A stretch of 64,000 nucleotides of DNA from Nostoc mirabile CHAB5784 (GTDB lineage: Bacteria > Cyanobacteriota > Cyanobacteriia > Cyanobacteriales > Nostocaceae): the NCBI RefSeq assembly GCF_020829645.1, contig NZ_JAIVFS010000006.1, forward strand, positions 62,001 to 126,000, in the 5' to 3' direction. Every line of letters starts with the position of its first letter. Position 1 is the stretch's first letter. The position numbers were made by a program, and so were the translations under genes. Positions 51,896 through 61,749 of the stretch are shown here, in pieces. Below the pieces are notes generated by a model. The model was not told where the DNA came from, did no database searches, and saw only the letters and a list, made by a program, of their open reading frames with translations.

Positions 51896-54800
51896 CATAG
51901 CCCTCAACCTGCCGCAACTTCTCCAATTCCTCTGGCGTGAGGGGATTATTTCCTGACTTCAGTGATTCTATCCAGCGTAGCCGTCGCTGCTTCACATCAT
52001 TTGAGTAATCAAGTGCGCCACTGTCTACAGCAGCTTGAAAATCTTCTAATGCCCCTACCAAGTCGCCTGTCAAAACTCTAGCCAGTCCTCGACTGTCTTG
52101 ATAGATTTTCTTATCCGGGTCTAAGGTAACGGCTTTTTCACAGATTTTGAAAACACCTTGAGCATAACCGTGTAAACAGCCAACCCAGCAAATGCTATTT
52201 TGAAATTCAGCAGAGTTTCTCAAACTAGGGTCAAATATTTGGGCTTGCTTGAAAGCTTCTTGTGCTTCTTTAATTTTGCCTTCTCTCACCCAACTGATAC
52301 CGCGACTCAACGCAACTACAGCCGCAAAAGCTTTGTCCTGGGCTAACTCTGGAGATACGTTTACTGTTTCATGCAGCCCTTTTGCCTTGAGCCATTTTGT
52401 GTCACTGTTCCATACAACTTTTTGGAGGTTGGCACCGCTGAGGTTGGCATCGCTGAGATTGGCATCGCTGAGATTGGCATCGCTGAGGTTGGCATGGCTG
52501 AGGTTAGCATGGCTGAGATTGGCATGGCTGAGGTTGGCACGACTGAGGTTGGCATCGTTGAGGTCGGCACGACTGAGGTTGGCATCGCTGAGGTCGGCAC
52601 GGCTGAGGTTGGCATCGCTGAGGTCGGCATCGCTGAGGTCGGCATCGCTAAGGTTGGCATCGCTGAGGTCGGCATCGCTGAGGTTGGCATCGCTGAGGTT
52701 GACACGACTGAGGTAGGCATAGCTTAGGTTGGCACGGCTGAGGTAGGCATCGCTGAGATTGGCACGGCTGAGGTTGGCATCGCTGAGGTTGACACGACTG
52801 AGGTAGGCATCGCTGCTGAGGTTGGCATTGCTGAGGTTGGCACGGCTGAGGTCGGCACCGCTGAGGTTGGCACGACTGAGGTTGGCATGACTGAGAAATA
52901 ATCTTAAGTTCTGGTTAAAAGCAGAGATACTCAGGCAGTGACTATAGCCGATAATACGGAGCAAGCGTTGTGAGTCAAATTCATTACTATCAAGTTCACC
53001 GCAGGGGTGAAAGGTAATTTTGTCTTTGAGGTCGTCTTTTCTTTGGGCATAGCGATGCAACTCTAGAAGCAAAATCATCACATTCAGCCCTGTATACACA
53101 TCCACCTGACGCAATCCCAACTCAATTTCTCGCTCTGGTAATTGCTCCCGCAATTGTTTTTTCTTTATCAGAGGCAGGTTTGCATCTTCTGCATCAATAA
53201 ATTCCCCATCGCACCAACGGAGGTAGAATTGCACTAATCTTTGAAACAGTTGACACAAGCGTTCCACGTTTGGAAATTCCGAATTCTCAGCCAACCAACC
53301 CATCAAATATTCGACAATTTCAAGCGTTAAATTTCCATAACCTAATAAATCGTAAATCTGCTTATCCATTACCTCCGTGGTAATAAAGTCACGCTTGCTT
53401 ACCTTGGTTGTCCAATCGATAAAGCTTTTTAGTAACCGTTCCGCAAATAAAAACTCGCTAAAGCTCTTGTGAACAAACTCTACTGAACCGCCTTTATCGC
53501 CGGAAGCTGGTTTAATATAAAATGCCGTCAACAAATTATTGAGTAGCTTATCTTGTTGATTTTTTTGGGAGGTATTCTCCTGTCTGGCATCCTGAATTAA
53601 CTTTGCTGCGGGGTTGTTGCTATCTTTGAGCCGTGCTTCTAACATCGTCACTCTGGCAGATTCATTCCCAGACTGCACCACACACAAAGCGGCTTCGGTG
53701 AGAAACTGCCGCAAATCTTCACTCTCCAATCCAGTCAAGCGAGAGTTATCATTCTGATTTTCACTGTCACGCTGTTTTTCTAGTACCCACTTCACCGATT
53801 CGTCATAGATGCGGATTTTTGCCTTAATAGCATCTGCGCCTGCAAACATTTGGACGTTGAGACGCTTGTCTCGGTGCATCCGTGCTAGTAAATAAAGCAG
53901 TAAGGGTTCTCGTGCTAGTTTATTTTTGACTTCATTAGGGCAAGCCTGCAAAAATTCTTCAAACTCACTCTTGTTAACTTGAGCCGCAACCGCCCATTTA
54001 TCCAGCCATTTTTGCTGAATTGAGTCATCCATTGGCTGAAGTTCGACGCGCTTCAAGCTTTTGGTTTGTGAAAGTAGCCGCTCAATTCCTTGCAGCGCTA
54101 AAGGACGACCAGTAATCAAAAACTGATGACGGCAAAAGGGGTTTTTTTGAAACTGTTCCACCTGTTCTAAAAATTCCTTCAAGCCGCCGCTGGCTCGTCC
54201 TTCTAGTAATAACTCGTCAAACCCATCTAGTAAAAACAAAAACCGAGTATTCTTATCTGTCAGCCAGCCTAAATCACTGGTGACAAAATAAAAGTGTTGT
54301 AAATAGTTCTCTAAAGTATCAGTTAAGTTATCTCTTAGTACCCGCAAATCTCGCAACCGAATCAGAATTGGGGTAAAGCTAGGATGTAATTCTCGCTGTA
54401 CCCAATCGGCAAACATCCGACAAAAGACACTCTTACCACGTCCGGCTTCGCCTTGAATAAACAAAACTTGTTTGTGTTTTGTATCTGAGTCATTCAGTAT
54501 ATTCTTAACCCACGCTTCTAGTTCCAGACTTGCGTCGTCATTGGCATCCAGTTCTTTGACTTGCAAAGGTACATACAAATCCCGAAAGGTAATATGGATT
54601 TCATCAAAAATCTTTTCTTCTGGCTTTGATTTAATTACCTGTTCCAAATAATCTGTAATACTTAGATTCTTCTCTAGCTTTTCTTTTCCTCCGGCGCTAT
54701 ACCATTTCCAAAGTTTGTCTGCTTTCTCCCCGACTTCTACCAATGCATCTTGCATATATTCATCAGTGTGACGAGCTACCCGTTCAGTTAAGGTTTTTGC

Positions 54801-55373
54801 TTCTGTCTCGGATAATCCCGCTTCTTGCAAGCGTTGCTGTAAAATCTGATTAAATGATTCTGCTAGTTGAGATTCGTGAAAATAGAGAATAGCTTTTTTA
54901 ACTTCCCGCTCATCAAATTCTTGCTCACCTAATTTCTGAATCTGCGAAGCTAAAGCATGAGAAGCTGGAAGGTTTTGATCAATTTTCTTGAGTAATTCCG
55001 AATCTTGTTTGAGAATATCCTGAAAGCTATCTATGTAAGCAGCCTGACTAACTAGTAGCACACAGTTTTCTAAACTTGGCTCTTTGTTGGTTGCATCAAT
55101 AATGAACTTTAGTATAGTAATGGCGATGGGTGCAAAGGGAATTACTTCTTTGGTAATTTGACCGAGAGGAGAATTAAATACATCTAATAGCGACGAAATC
55201 TGTTCTACATAAGGTTTGAAGTTTTGAACATTGGGTTTTTGCTCTTTGATGGCTTTTGCCAAATCAAGCACGGCTTTAGCAGCGTCGGCTCCAGTCTTTG
55301 TTACCTCTACGCCTTGTGTCCAGTTCAAATCCTGAATGTTTCGCAAAAACTTCCAGAGTTTCGTCATCGCCAT
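51885..55373 (-). CDS. NACHT NTPase with pentapeptide repeats
   Basis: An 1162-residue STAND-type protein. Residues 1-270 are an all-helical N-terminal part (an unassigned effector or adaptor domain). The NACHT NTPase follows with Walker A GEAGRGKS at 308-315 and Walker [11 protein letters not shown] with Asp383, then the [10 protein letters not shown] sensor region. Pentapeptide repeats (ANLSx / ADLSx) fill about 828-983, forming a quadrilateral beta-helix that likely does the sensing. The C-terminal 170 residues are helical, TPR-like ([13 protein letters not shown]). Bacterial NACHT proteins of this plan include antiphage NLR-like proteins; this role is an inference. The stop is made by an STRR repeat. 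Confidence 0.88.
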   Translation of the reverse strand: MAMTKLWKFLRNIQDLNWTQGVEVTKTGADAAKAVLDLAKAIKEQKPNVQNFKPYVEQISSLLDVFNSPLGQITKEVIPFAPIAITILKFIIDATNKEPSLENCVLLVSQAAYIDSFQDILKQDSELLKKIDQNLPASHALASQIQKLGEQEFDEREVKKAILYFHESQLAESFNQILQQRLQEAGLSETEAKTLTERVARHTDEYMQDALVEVGEKADKLWKWYSAGGKEKLEKNLSITDYLEQVIKSKPEEKIFDEIHITFRDLYVPLQVKELDANDDASLELEAWVKNILNDSDTKHKQVLFIQGEAGRGKSVFCRMFADWVQRELHPSFTPILIRLRDLRVLRDNLTDTLENYLQHFYFVTSDLGWLTDKNTRFLFLLDGFDELLLEGRASGGLKEFLEQVEQFQKNPFCRHQFLITGRPLALQGIERLLSQTKSLKRVELQPMDDSIQQKWLDKWAVAAQVNKSEFEEFLQACPNEVKNKLAREPLLLYLLARMHRDKRLNVQMFAGADAIKAKIRIYDESVKWVLEKQRDSENQNDNSRLTGLESEDLRQFLTEAALCVVQSGNESARVTMLEARLKDSNNPAAKLIQDARQENTSQKNQQDKLLNNLLTAFYIKPASGDKGGSVEFVHKSFSEFLFAERLLKSFIDWTTKVSKRDFITTEVMDKQIYDLLGYGNLTLEIVEYLMGWLAENSEFPNVERLCQLFQRLVQFYLRWCDGEFIDAEDANLPLIKKKQLREQLPEREIELGLRQVDVYTGLNVMILLLELHRYAQRKDDLKDKITFHPCGELDSNEFDSQRLLRIIGYSHCLSISAFNQNLRLFLSHANLSRANLSGADLSRANLSNANLSSDAYLSRVNLSDANLSRANLSDAYLSRANLSYAYLSRVNLSDANLSDADLSDANLSDADLSDADLSDANLSRADLSDANLSRADLNDANLSRANLSHANLSHANLSHANLSDANLSDANLSDANLSGANLQKVVWNSDTKWLKAKGLHETVNVSPELAQDKAFAAVVALSRGISWVREGKIKEAQEAFKQAQIFDPSLRNSAEFQNSICWVGCLHGYAQGVFKICEKAVTLDPDKKIYQDSRGLARVLTGDLVGALEDFQAAVDSGALDYSNDVKQRRLRWIESLKSGNNPLTPEELEKLRQVEGYGNS
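52430..52890. repeat. 15-bp repeat tract coding for pentapeptides
   Basis: About 30 copies of gaggttggcatcgct-like 15-mers, with very little codon variation. This leaves all six frames largely open; only the minus-strand frame joined to the NACHT domain is real. Confidence 0.8.
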
Positions 55374-55415
55374 AGACTATTCTCCAACAGCATCAATTTG
55401 GTAAAAATGCACCTG

Positions 55416-55565
55416 TATAGCGCTTCTCGTTTGTATGCAATAGACTTTGACCTCTCTCCAAACCTCTCTCCTAAGAGGAGAGAGGCTTTGAAATTTACTC
55501 CCCTTCGCTTGTAGGGAAGGGGCTGGGGGTTAGGTTTATATTGGACTCAACTGAGAACCGCTATA
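55416..55565. mobile_element. MITE-like element with TATAGCG.TTCTC ends
   Basis: Ends TATAGCGCTTCTC and GAGAACCGCTATA are inverted copies (12 of 13). Interior holds ctctcctaagaggagag. Related single ends at 10471 and 24851. Confidence 0.65.
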
Positions 55566-55740
55566 TTACTTAACTCATAGTCAACCAGCTAAAAACTTGT
55601 TTAACTGTCAGTTTTAACTCGGTATCTGTGAATGTAGGCAACTGATAAGCTATTGTATATAATTTCACTCGCTACTTGGAAACGCTGTTAGCACAGTTTT
55701 AAGTTTCATGCAGAAGCGTAGAGACGTAGAGAGTAGTATC

Positions 55741-55935
55741 AAAGGCTCGTTAATGAGTATCAAAGGTGGATTCATCCAGTTCAAAGGCTCATTAATGAGT
55801 ATCAAAGGTGGATTCATCCAGTTCAAAGGCTCATTAATGAGTATCAAAGGTGGATTCATCCAGTTCAAAGGCTCATTAATGAGTATCAAAGGTGGATTCA
55901 TCCAGTTCAAAGACTCGTTAACGGAGTTCAAAATG
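55741..55935. repeat. 42-bp tandem repeat, four units plus a partial
   Basis: The unit begins aaaggctcattaatgagtat and continues to ggtggattcatccagttc; it contains the 12-bp palindrome CTCATTAATGAG. A 78-codon frame on the plus strand from 55708 (unit GSLMSIKGGFIQFK) and one on the minus strand both span it. Neither has a good ribosome binding site, so it is listed as a repeat. Confidence 0.8.
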
Positions 55936-55963
55936 GATGAATAGACGCGATTAATGGCGTCTC

Positions 55964-56114
55964 TAAGCTGATGCGCGTCTAGATTGTACATTGCAATCGC
56001 TAAGACTGTCCTTTGTCAATTGGTCATCTGTCCTTTGAAATACAAATGACTAATGACAAATGACTAATGACAACCCTCACGAGTAAATATACAACTTAAA
56101 TGCGTAACAGCTTA
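55964..56114. mobile_element. MITE with TAAGCTG ends, uninterrupted copy
   Basis: The complete 151-bp copy of the element split at 16545-16822. Its right end touches the stop codon of the WD40 gene. Confidence 0.7.
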
Positions 56115-57887
56115 CTAACTGCGTTGCCAAATTTTAATAGTCTTATCCAAACTCCCGCTCACCAACATCTCGCCGGAAGCTGTGAAGGCTAATGCTGTGA
56201 CTATATGAGTATGACCTTTAAACGTACCCAGCAATTCCCCGGTTTGTAAATGCCACAATTTGATGGTTTTATCAGCACTACCGCTAGCGATAATTTGTCC
56301 ATCGGGACTTAATGCGATCGCATATACTCTATCTCTATGTCCTTTCAGAGTATGAAGTAATTCCCCAGTCTCCAATTGCCAAATTTTAATCGTTTGATCC
56401 CAGCTACCACTCACCAGCATTTTACCATCTGCACTAATCGCCAAAGAACGAACGATGTGAGAATGACCCATGAGGGTATGCAGTGGTTGTGCGTCCTTTA
56501 AACTTTTTATCCCCGTCTCGGGTAAGGTGCGCCAGACTTTAATTTTGCGATAGCTACCTGTAACTAAAGTTTCCCCGTCTCGACTTAAAACCAGGGAATG
56601 AGCAGCTGTATCATCTAAAGAGAGTGCGATCGCAACCTGACGATGCATCAAATCCCAAAACAGAATTTTTCTATCATCTCCGCCAGTAGCTAACATTCTC
56701 CCATCTGGGGTGAAGGCAGCACAGCGCACTACCCCATTATGTTTGTGCAAAATATCTATCAAGTCTAAAGCACCTACATGCCAAAGCTTAATTGTGGAAT
56801 CTGCACCGCAACTCACTAAAGTCTGTCCATCTGAACTAAAAGCCAGGGAATTCACTTCATCTACCAGCCCAGATATCACCCAAGGATACTCTGATAATGT
56901 ATCTATTAATTCACCCTTGCTTAAATCCCAAAGTTTCGTTTCTCCCCGACTACCACTTGCCAATATGGGTAAAGCTTTGCCATTCTTACACCCGGAACTG
57001 AAAGCTAGGCAATTAATACCTCTGTTGTGTCCTTGCAAAGTTTGCCAGCATTCCCAGTCACCTACAATACCCTTGAGGCAATGCTCTGATGGTAGAGTCT
57101 GTATTGTATCTGCGATCGCTAAATCATTAATTAATGGCGACGTGTCTTTTTTACCAATAAGTGATTCTAAATACCAACTTAACCCCCCTGCATACAACAA
57201 GTTACTCGGATTAATGTAGAGTTTTGGTTCAGTAAGTTCAATTTGATTTGCAGGTAAAAAGCCTGTAATTATGCTCTGTTTTTCGTCGTATCCTAGCTTA
57301 CCTGTAGATTGATAAAACAAACACAGAAAAATTAATACTTGGTGCTTTCTTAAATCTTCTTGAGTAACCGACCACCTAATTTTGTCTTTCTTAATACCAT
57401 TAAAACTTTCTCCATCAGCAACATAAACTTGAACACTTAGCTGAGGATTATCTTTTAGTACATAAGAAAATTTGCTTTCGCCACACAAATTTCCCTCATC
57501 ATCTAAAACCATGTTTTCCACGGTATCTTGTGATACCTTTTTTAGCAATTTCCCTAAACGTTCAGTTATCACCCCGTCAACAATATGCTCCCGCAAAAGA
57601 TAATCTTGGGCTTGTTGTTGGAAGTATGTAGGAAAAGGTATCGTCCAGTCAGGAGGCTCAGGATATTCAGGCGGCGTCGGCGGCGGATTTTTGGCAAGAA
57701 CTTCTGCTTGTTGGCGAGAAAGTTCTTGGAGTCTAGCCAATGGCTCGCCCCAAAAAGCCATAATTTCAGTGTGACAACCTTTGACTTGACTTTCCAGCAA
57801 AGATAAGTCATAAGTTTTAGGTTTTTTCACACGTTGAAGGAAGTCAGCTTGTTGAGATTTTAGTAAGCTAATCCAATCCATCTGCAT
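56115..57887 (-). CDS. WD40 repeat protein
   Basis: A 590-residue protein. The C-terminal part, about 285-590, makes seven WD40 blades (for example LASGSRGETKLWDL, LVSCGADSTIKLWHV, IASGSADKTIKLWHLQTGEL), enough for a closed beta-propeller. The N-terminal 280 residues are unlike known domains; they include a Pro-rich stretch (NPPPTPPEYPEPPDW) and a helical part. No signal peptide or membrane segment, so cytoplasmic. WD40 propellers act as protein-binding scaffolds. It is transcribed in the same direction as the NACHT gene, but 740 bp of repeats separate them. Confidence 0.88.
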   Translation of the reverse strand: MQMDWISLLKSQQADFLQRVKKPKTYDLSLLESQVKGCHTEIMAFWGEPLARLQELSRQQAEVLAKNPPPTPPEYPEPPDWTIPFPTYFQQQAQDYLLREHIVDGVITERLGKLLKKVSQDTVENMVLDDEGNLCGESKFSYVLKDNPQLSVQVYVADGESFNGIKKDKIRWSVTQEDLRKHQVLIFLCLFYQSTGKLGYDEKQSIITGFLPANQIELTEPKLYINPSNLLYAGGLSWYLESLIGKKDTSPLINDLAIADTIQTLPSEHCLKGIVGDWECWQTLQGHNRGINCLAFSSGCKNGKALPILASGSRGETKLWDLSKGELIDTLSEYPWVISGLVDEVNSLAFSSDGQTLVSCGADSTIKLWHVGALDLIDILHKHNGVVRCAAFTPDGRMLATGGDDRKILFWDLMHRQVAIALSLDDTAAHSLVLSRDGETLVTGSYRKIKVWRTLPETGIKSLKDAQPLHTLMGHSHIVRSLAISADGKMLVSGSWDQTIKIWQLETGELLHTLKGHRDRVYAIALSPDGQIIASGSADKTIKLWHLQTGELLGTFKGHTHIVTALAFTASGEMLVSGSLDKTIKIWQRS

Positions 57888-58317
57888 TCCTGCGGCAAAC
57901 TATTGCATACCTACGGTAAGCTATACCAATGCAATTACTCAAGTTTATAACCTTAGTTAATTAAAATACAGTAATCTTAGTAGTCTAATAAAACACAGTC
58001 ATAAGGAGATGTTTCCGGGAAAGATAGAGATTATTGCACTTAGACATTTCATGAACTGATGCAGTTGAAGTATATAGAATTAAATGATGTCAGTCAATTC
58101 TAACGGAGATGGAGAAAGAGATACTGTTTCCCTAGAGACAGTTATAGCCGCAAAGGAAAGTTTAAAGTGAGACGGATTTCAAAGGTTGCCGTAACCTTAA
58201 GTCAACAAATCCCTACACAAAAATAGCGTAGTACAGCACGGCGGAAGTAAACCACCCATCCCCAATCAATGAAACCCTTGCGGTATAATAATTACGAATT
58301 ACGAATTACGAATTATT
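57888..58317. other. Intergenic, no gene seen
   Basis: AT-rich sequence with no supported gene. The first part should hold the WD40 promoter on the minus strand. An AATTCGT heptamer array (58290-58315) closes the region next to the following gene's stop codon. Confidence 0.6.
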
Positions 58318-58713
58318 TTAACCTTTGCGTTTTGGTTGTCTGGGTGTGGTACTTGTATCAGAGGAGTCGCCAAAAGTATCCCTTGCCTCAATCTGTTTAA
58401 TTTTCATTTGCAAATTCAAGTCATCGCTGCTAACAATTGTTTCTAAATTAGCTAATCTTTGCTCTAACAGTTCTATTTGCTGCTGTTGCAAATAGTTAGT
58501 TTTTGATTTTTGCTCATCAGAACGCCAAATAGCAACTGTACCAACAGCTGCGCCACCAATTGCAACTAAAGGAAGAATAGCACCGCTTTTAGTAACTGCT
58601 GACAGTGGGATGCAAACTCCAAGAATGGCGACTGTAATTACCCAAATTCTTGTGGTGGCAGATAATCTGACATCTTGGTATTGTTCTAGATTGGGTTGAG
58701 ATTTTTTAGCCAT
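58318..58713 (-). CDS. Small membrane protein with coiled coil
   Basis: A 131-residue protein from MAKKSQPNLEQYQDVRLSAT (an ATG four codons earlier is possible). Two membrane helices (TRIWVITVAILGVCIPLSAV and AILPLVAIGGAAVGTVAIW) are followed by a heptad-rich coiled coil (LQQQQIELLEQRLANLETIV) and a basic tail (TPRQPKRKG). It could be a small membrane scaffold. No family recognised. Confidence 0.65.
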   Translation of the reverse strand: MAKKSQPNLEQYQDVRLSATTRIWVITVAILGVCIPLSAVTKSGAILPLVAIGGAAVGTVAIWRSDEQKSKTNYLQQQQIELLEQRLANLETIVSSDDLNLQMKIKQIEARDTFGDSSDTSTTPRQPKRKG

Positions 58714-58837
58714 ACTTAAATCCATTGAAAAGTTATTTGCTAGATTGGCACAATTGCTTATTAAAATACTTCCTACAATTGGGCTAAGTACAGCATTTCA
58801 TTAATTCGTAGCAAATTAAATTTGGCAATATCCTGCA

Positions 58838-58900
58838 ATGCCAACGCATCGGCTGACAATGCCAATGCATCGGCTGACAATGCCAATGCGTCCCCTTGCA
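58838..58900. repeat. 21-bp tandem repeat array E (3 units)
   Basis: Three units of the same family as arrays A-D, with a ccaaYgcatc variant, far from the FHA genes. Confidence 0.75.
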
Positions 58901-59070
58901 TTAAAAACGCTACAATTTTACGCAAAGCTGTACTAAGTAAATTTTAAGTAGGGTGTGTTACGGCTTTAGCCTAACGCACCATGTTATATAGGGTGTGTTA
59001 GGCGCTCATGTCATGTTTTTCGTGACAATCCTCTGATAAAATCCTTTGAGCGTAAGTAGTTAAATTTATT

Positions 59071-59769
59071 ATGACAAGTGCATCTTATATTTTCCTGGCT
59101 GGGGCAAGTCGCGGTGTTGGTCGAGAAATTGCTCAATACCTCACAGCGCAACAGCTAAAGGTAAAAGCCCTCCTGAGAACAACAGCAGTTGCTACTGAAT
59201 TAGAAAAAATCGGTATTGAGGTAGTTCTAGGAGATGCCTTGAATGTTGGCGATGTAGAACGCGCCATGCTTACAGATGAACCTATTCACACTGTTATCAG
59301 TACAATTGGCGGTTTACCATCAGATGTAGAAAGACCGGATTACCCTGGTAATAAAAATCTGATTGATGCAGCAGTTAAAGCTGGGGTGCAAAAGTTTATT
59401 CTTGTATCATCCATTGGTGCTGGCAATAGTGTTGTTGCTGCGTCACCCCAAGTTTTAGCCGTACTAGGAAAAGTTTTAGCTGAGAAAGACAAAGCTGAAC
59501 AACACTTAATTGCCAGTGGACTCACCTATACAATTATTCGTCCTGGTGGACTCAAGTCAGAACCAGCAACGGGTAATGGTGTTTTGACTGAAGATCCGCA
59601 CATTATTGGTAGCATAAATCGTGCAGATGTCGCACAGTTAGTTGGTCGCTGTTTAAATAGCGATGCCTACGGCGGGCTACGCCAACGTGCCAATAATAAA
59701 ATTTTGTCAGCCATAGACCGAAATATGCTGTTTGGACAAAGAGAATTTGCAGAATTTACTTTGGAGTAA
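59071..59769 (+). CDS. SDR-family NAD(P)-binding oxidoreductase (NmrA-like)
   Basis: A 232-residue atypical short-chain dehydrogenase. The nucleotide-binding motif GASRGVGREIA lies at 12-22, followed by LLRTTAVATELEKIGIEVVLGDA, the NmrA/SDR5-like pattern. VSSIGAGNS marks the active-site strand; a classical YxxxK is not obvious, which is common in this subgroup. Conserved TIIRPGGLK near residue 155. Such proteins may be reductases or redox sensors. Single gene; heptamer repeats follow its stop. Confidence 0.83.
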   Translation: MTSASYIFLAGASRGVGREIAQYLTAQQLKVKALLRTTAVATELEKIGIEVVLGDALNVGDVERAMLTDEPIHTVISTIGGLPSDVERPDYPGNKNLIDAAVKAGVQKFILVSSIGAGNSVVAASPQVLAVLGKVLAEKDKAEQHLIASGLTYTIIRPGGLKSEPATGNGVLTEDPHIIGSINRADVAQLVGRCLNSDAYGGLRQRANNKILSAIDRNMLFGQREFAEFTLE

Positions 59770-59783
59770 TTTAACTAATTACT

Positions 59784-59815
59784 AATTCGTAATTCGTAAT
59801 TCGTAATTCGTAATT
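59784..59815. repeat. Heptameric STRR AATTCGT after the SDR gene
   Basis: Four or more heptamers, 15 bp after the stop codon. A second array in the opposite sense, 59922-59954, precedes the stop of the convergent Rieske gene. Confidence 0.85.
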
Positions 59816-59957
59816 GGTAGTTTTTGGGTTTAATTCTTCAACTCTTGGAAATGCACTCGCGTTCGTCTATACGTGGCGCTTTTTTTCAGTCAAGGTCTAA
59901 ATAAGAGTCTGAAACAGTCTTTAATTACGAATTACGAATTATCAATTACGAATTATT

Positions 59958-61010
59958 TTAGGCACGCCAGCGGAGTATCTGACCCTTGACAGGATTCACA
60001 AATTCTCGTCCTTCAGCGACAGACTTAGCATACTCCCGCTTTAACTGGTAATACCACTGCGCCTGCATATCTGAGTCTTTAATCAGCCGCAGCACGGGAT
60101 TATATTTCAAACCAATCTGCTGCTTTTCCACAACCGTTCGGTCTTGGCCAATGAAAGTCCGCGCCAACACATGTAGCAGTGGCTTGAAAAATCCTACCCA
60201 AGGAAGTGTCCAGTAAAGAGCAAAAGTTACCTCCGTTTCTGTGTCTGAAATCGGTGTAACTGCCGTTAAATTAACGACTCGATGGTTGCCAATGGTGGTT
60301 TCTTCGATTCTGACTCCAGGTAAACGAAAAGAAATTTCCGTTTCCGGCACACCACCGCCAATCAGCCAGTATAATCGACCCCCATTCGCTGGTAATCGGT
60401 GTCGTCGCATTGTGAAGCCGTAGGGCGAAGCATCGAATTGCTTCACTTCCTCATGCAGTTGCTCACTTCGCCACCACCAAGCGCGATGAACATAAGGTGA
60501 ATGAGCAGGGTCCATCAGACCTACCACTGCATGATCTATAAAACAAGGGAATTTTACCACTTCTACAAACTGGTGCGGCTCGTCAAACCCTGGAATTACC
60601 GGAATCTCCATCTCAGAAGCAGGTTGAGGGTTATCGGGATCAGCCATATATATCCAGATATTCCCTTGGGCTTCCCGAATTTCATAGGAATCTACGTCAA
60701 AGCGCCTCAAATCCATCTGCTGTTCCTCCACAAGAGATGGAATCGCAGTGCAGCGTCCAGCCGGGTCAAAGCGCCAACCGTGGTAACAGCATTCCACTTC
60801 TTGTCCATTGAATCTACCACAACTCAAGGGCACACCACGATGCGGACAAATATCTGTCATCGCAGAGACTTTACCATCCTGGCTGCGAACTAACAGCACT
60901 GGTTCTCCCAAGAAAATGCGGCTGATCATCATACCTGGCTTGATCTGATTACTAGGCAGAGCATAGTACCAAGTATTACGTAATACAAAGTTATCGTTAT
61001 TTTTCATCAC
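59958..61010 (-). CDS. Rieske-type aromatic ring-hydroxylating oxygenase
   Basis: A 350-residue mononuclear-iron oxygenase. Rieske 2Fe-2S ligands are complete: Cys55-Pro-His57 and Cys74-x-x-His77 (CPHRG ... CCYHGW) with the usual 16-residue gap. The catalytic iron site is seen in LMDPAHSPYVHR (Asp, His, His). The family in cyanobacteria includes pheophorbide a oxygenase-like and vanillate O-demethylase-like enzymes; the substrate cannot be told here. A reductase partner is not encoded nearby. It is convergent with the SDR gene. Confidence 0.88.
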   Translation of the reverse strand: MMKNNDNFVLRNTWYYALPSNQIKPGMMISRIFLGEPVLLVRSQDGKVSAMTDICPHRGVPLSCGRFNGQEVECCYHGWRFDPAGRCTAIPSLVEEQQMDLRRFDVDSYEIREAQGNIWIYMADPDNPQPASEMEIPVIPGFDEPHQFVEVVKFPCFIDHAVVGLMDPAHSPYVHRAWWWRSEQLHEEVKQFDASPYGFTMRRHRLPANGGRLYWLIGGGVPETEISFRLPGVRIEETTIGNHRVVNLTAVTPISDTETEVTFALYWTLPWVGFFKPLLHVLARTFIGQDRTVVEKQQIGLKYNPVLRLIKDSDMQAQWYYQLKREYAKSVAEGREFVNPVKGQILRWRA

Positions 61011-61187
61011 TAATTGCGTCTGCCTTTGTCACAACGAAAGTTCTGGTTTGTGGAAAGGAAGGTTATGCTTAGAAACATTCTTTCAGGTTTTTAATTGCTG
61101 TAGGTAAACTCAACTGATACACTTGTTAGTTGCGTTCGTAATTTTCTCAGATTTAGGTTGTGGGAGGATTACAGGTGTGAAGTTGCA

Positions 61188-61625
61188 TTATTCGCCAGAA
61201 ATTTGGAAAAATACCGTTCTTTTGCGCGGCCCATCCAACTCAAAAAACAATACAGATTGCCAGGTTCCCAGAGCTAATTTACCATCCACAATGGGAATTA
61301 TCTCACTAGTTGTCAGCATCATTGCCATTAAATGAGAGTGAGCATTAATCGGCTCATCTTCCGGGACATCTCTTAAATGCAAGTCATTATGCAAATAGCT
61401 GTCTGATTTAGGTGCTAATTTTTGCAAGAACACTTTTATATCTTCTAATAATCTAACTTCATTTTCGTTGATAGCTAAAGCTGTTGTTGTGTGTTGAGAA
61501 AATACTAAAACTTGTCCATTTTTAATTGATGTTGAAGTAAGAAAATCTTGGATTTGTGATGTTATATTATGAATATTAATTTTTGGTTTAGTTTCAATTT
61601 CAATTAACTTATTAATAATTGGCAT
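61188..61625 (-). CDS. YjbQ (UPF0047) family protein
   Basis: A 145-residue protein matching the YjbQ family throughout. Conserved blocks are GQVLVFSQHTTTALAINENE, SYLHNDLHLRD and NAHSHLMAMML, with LALGTWQSVLFFELDGPRKR near the end. The His and Asp residues in these blocks form the presumed active site. Relatives show weak thiamin-phosphate synthase activity; the real role is unsettled. Single gene; next to, but not overlapping, the aminotransferase gene. Confidence 0.9.
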   Translation of the reverse strand: MPIINKLIEIETKPKINIHNITSQIQDFLTSTSIKNGQVLVFSQHTTTALAINENEVRLLEDIKVFLQKLAPKSDSYLHNDLHLRDVPEDEPINAHSHLMAMMLTTSEIIPIVDGKLALGTWQSVLFFELDGPRKRTVFFQISGE

Positions 61626-61749
61626 CTCTTCAATTTAATATTTGGGATTGTAAAGGAGGTACGCCAACACAGTCTAACGTTCTCATAAATTAAATATCAA
61701 CTCTTAACTCTTAACTCCTGTACAGACGCGATTAATCGCGTCTCTACTC

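Noticed and set aside
52249..52727. Long frames on the plus strand and other frame opposite the pentapeptide repeats
   Set aside because: Shadows produced by the 15-bp periodicity of the NACHT gene.
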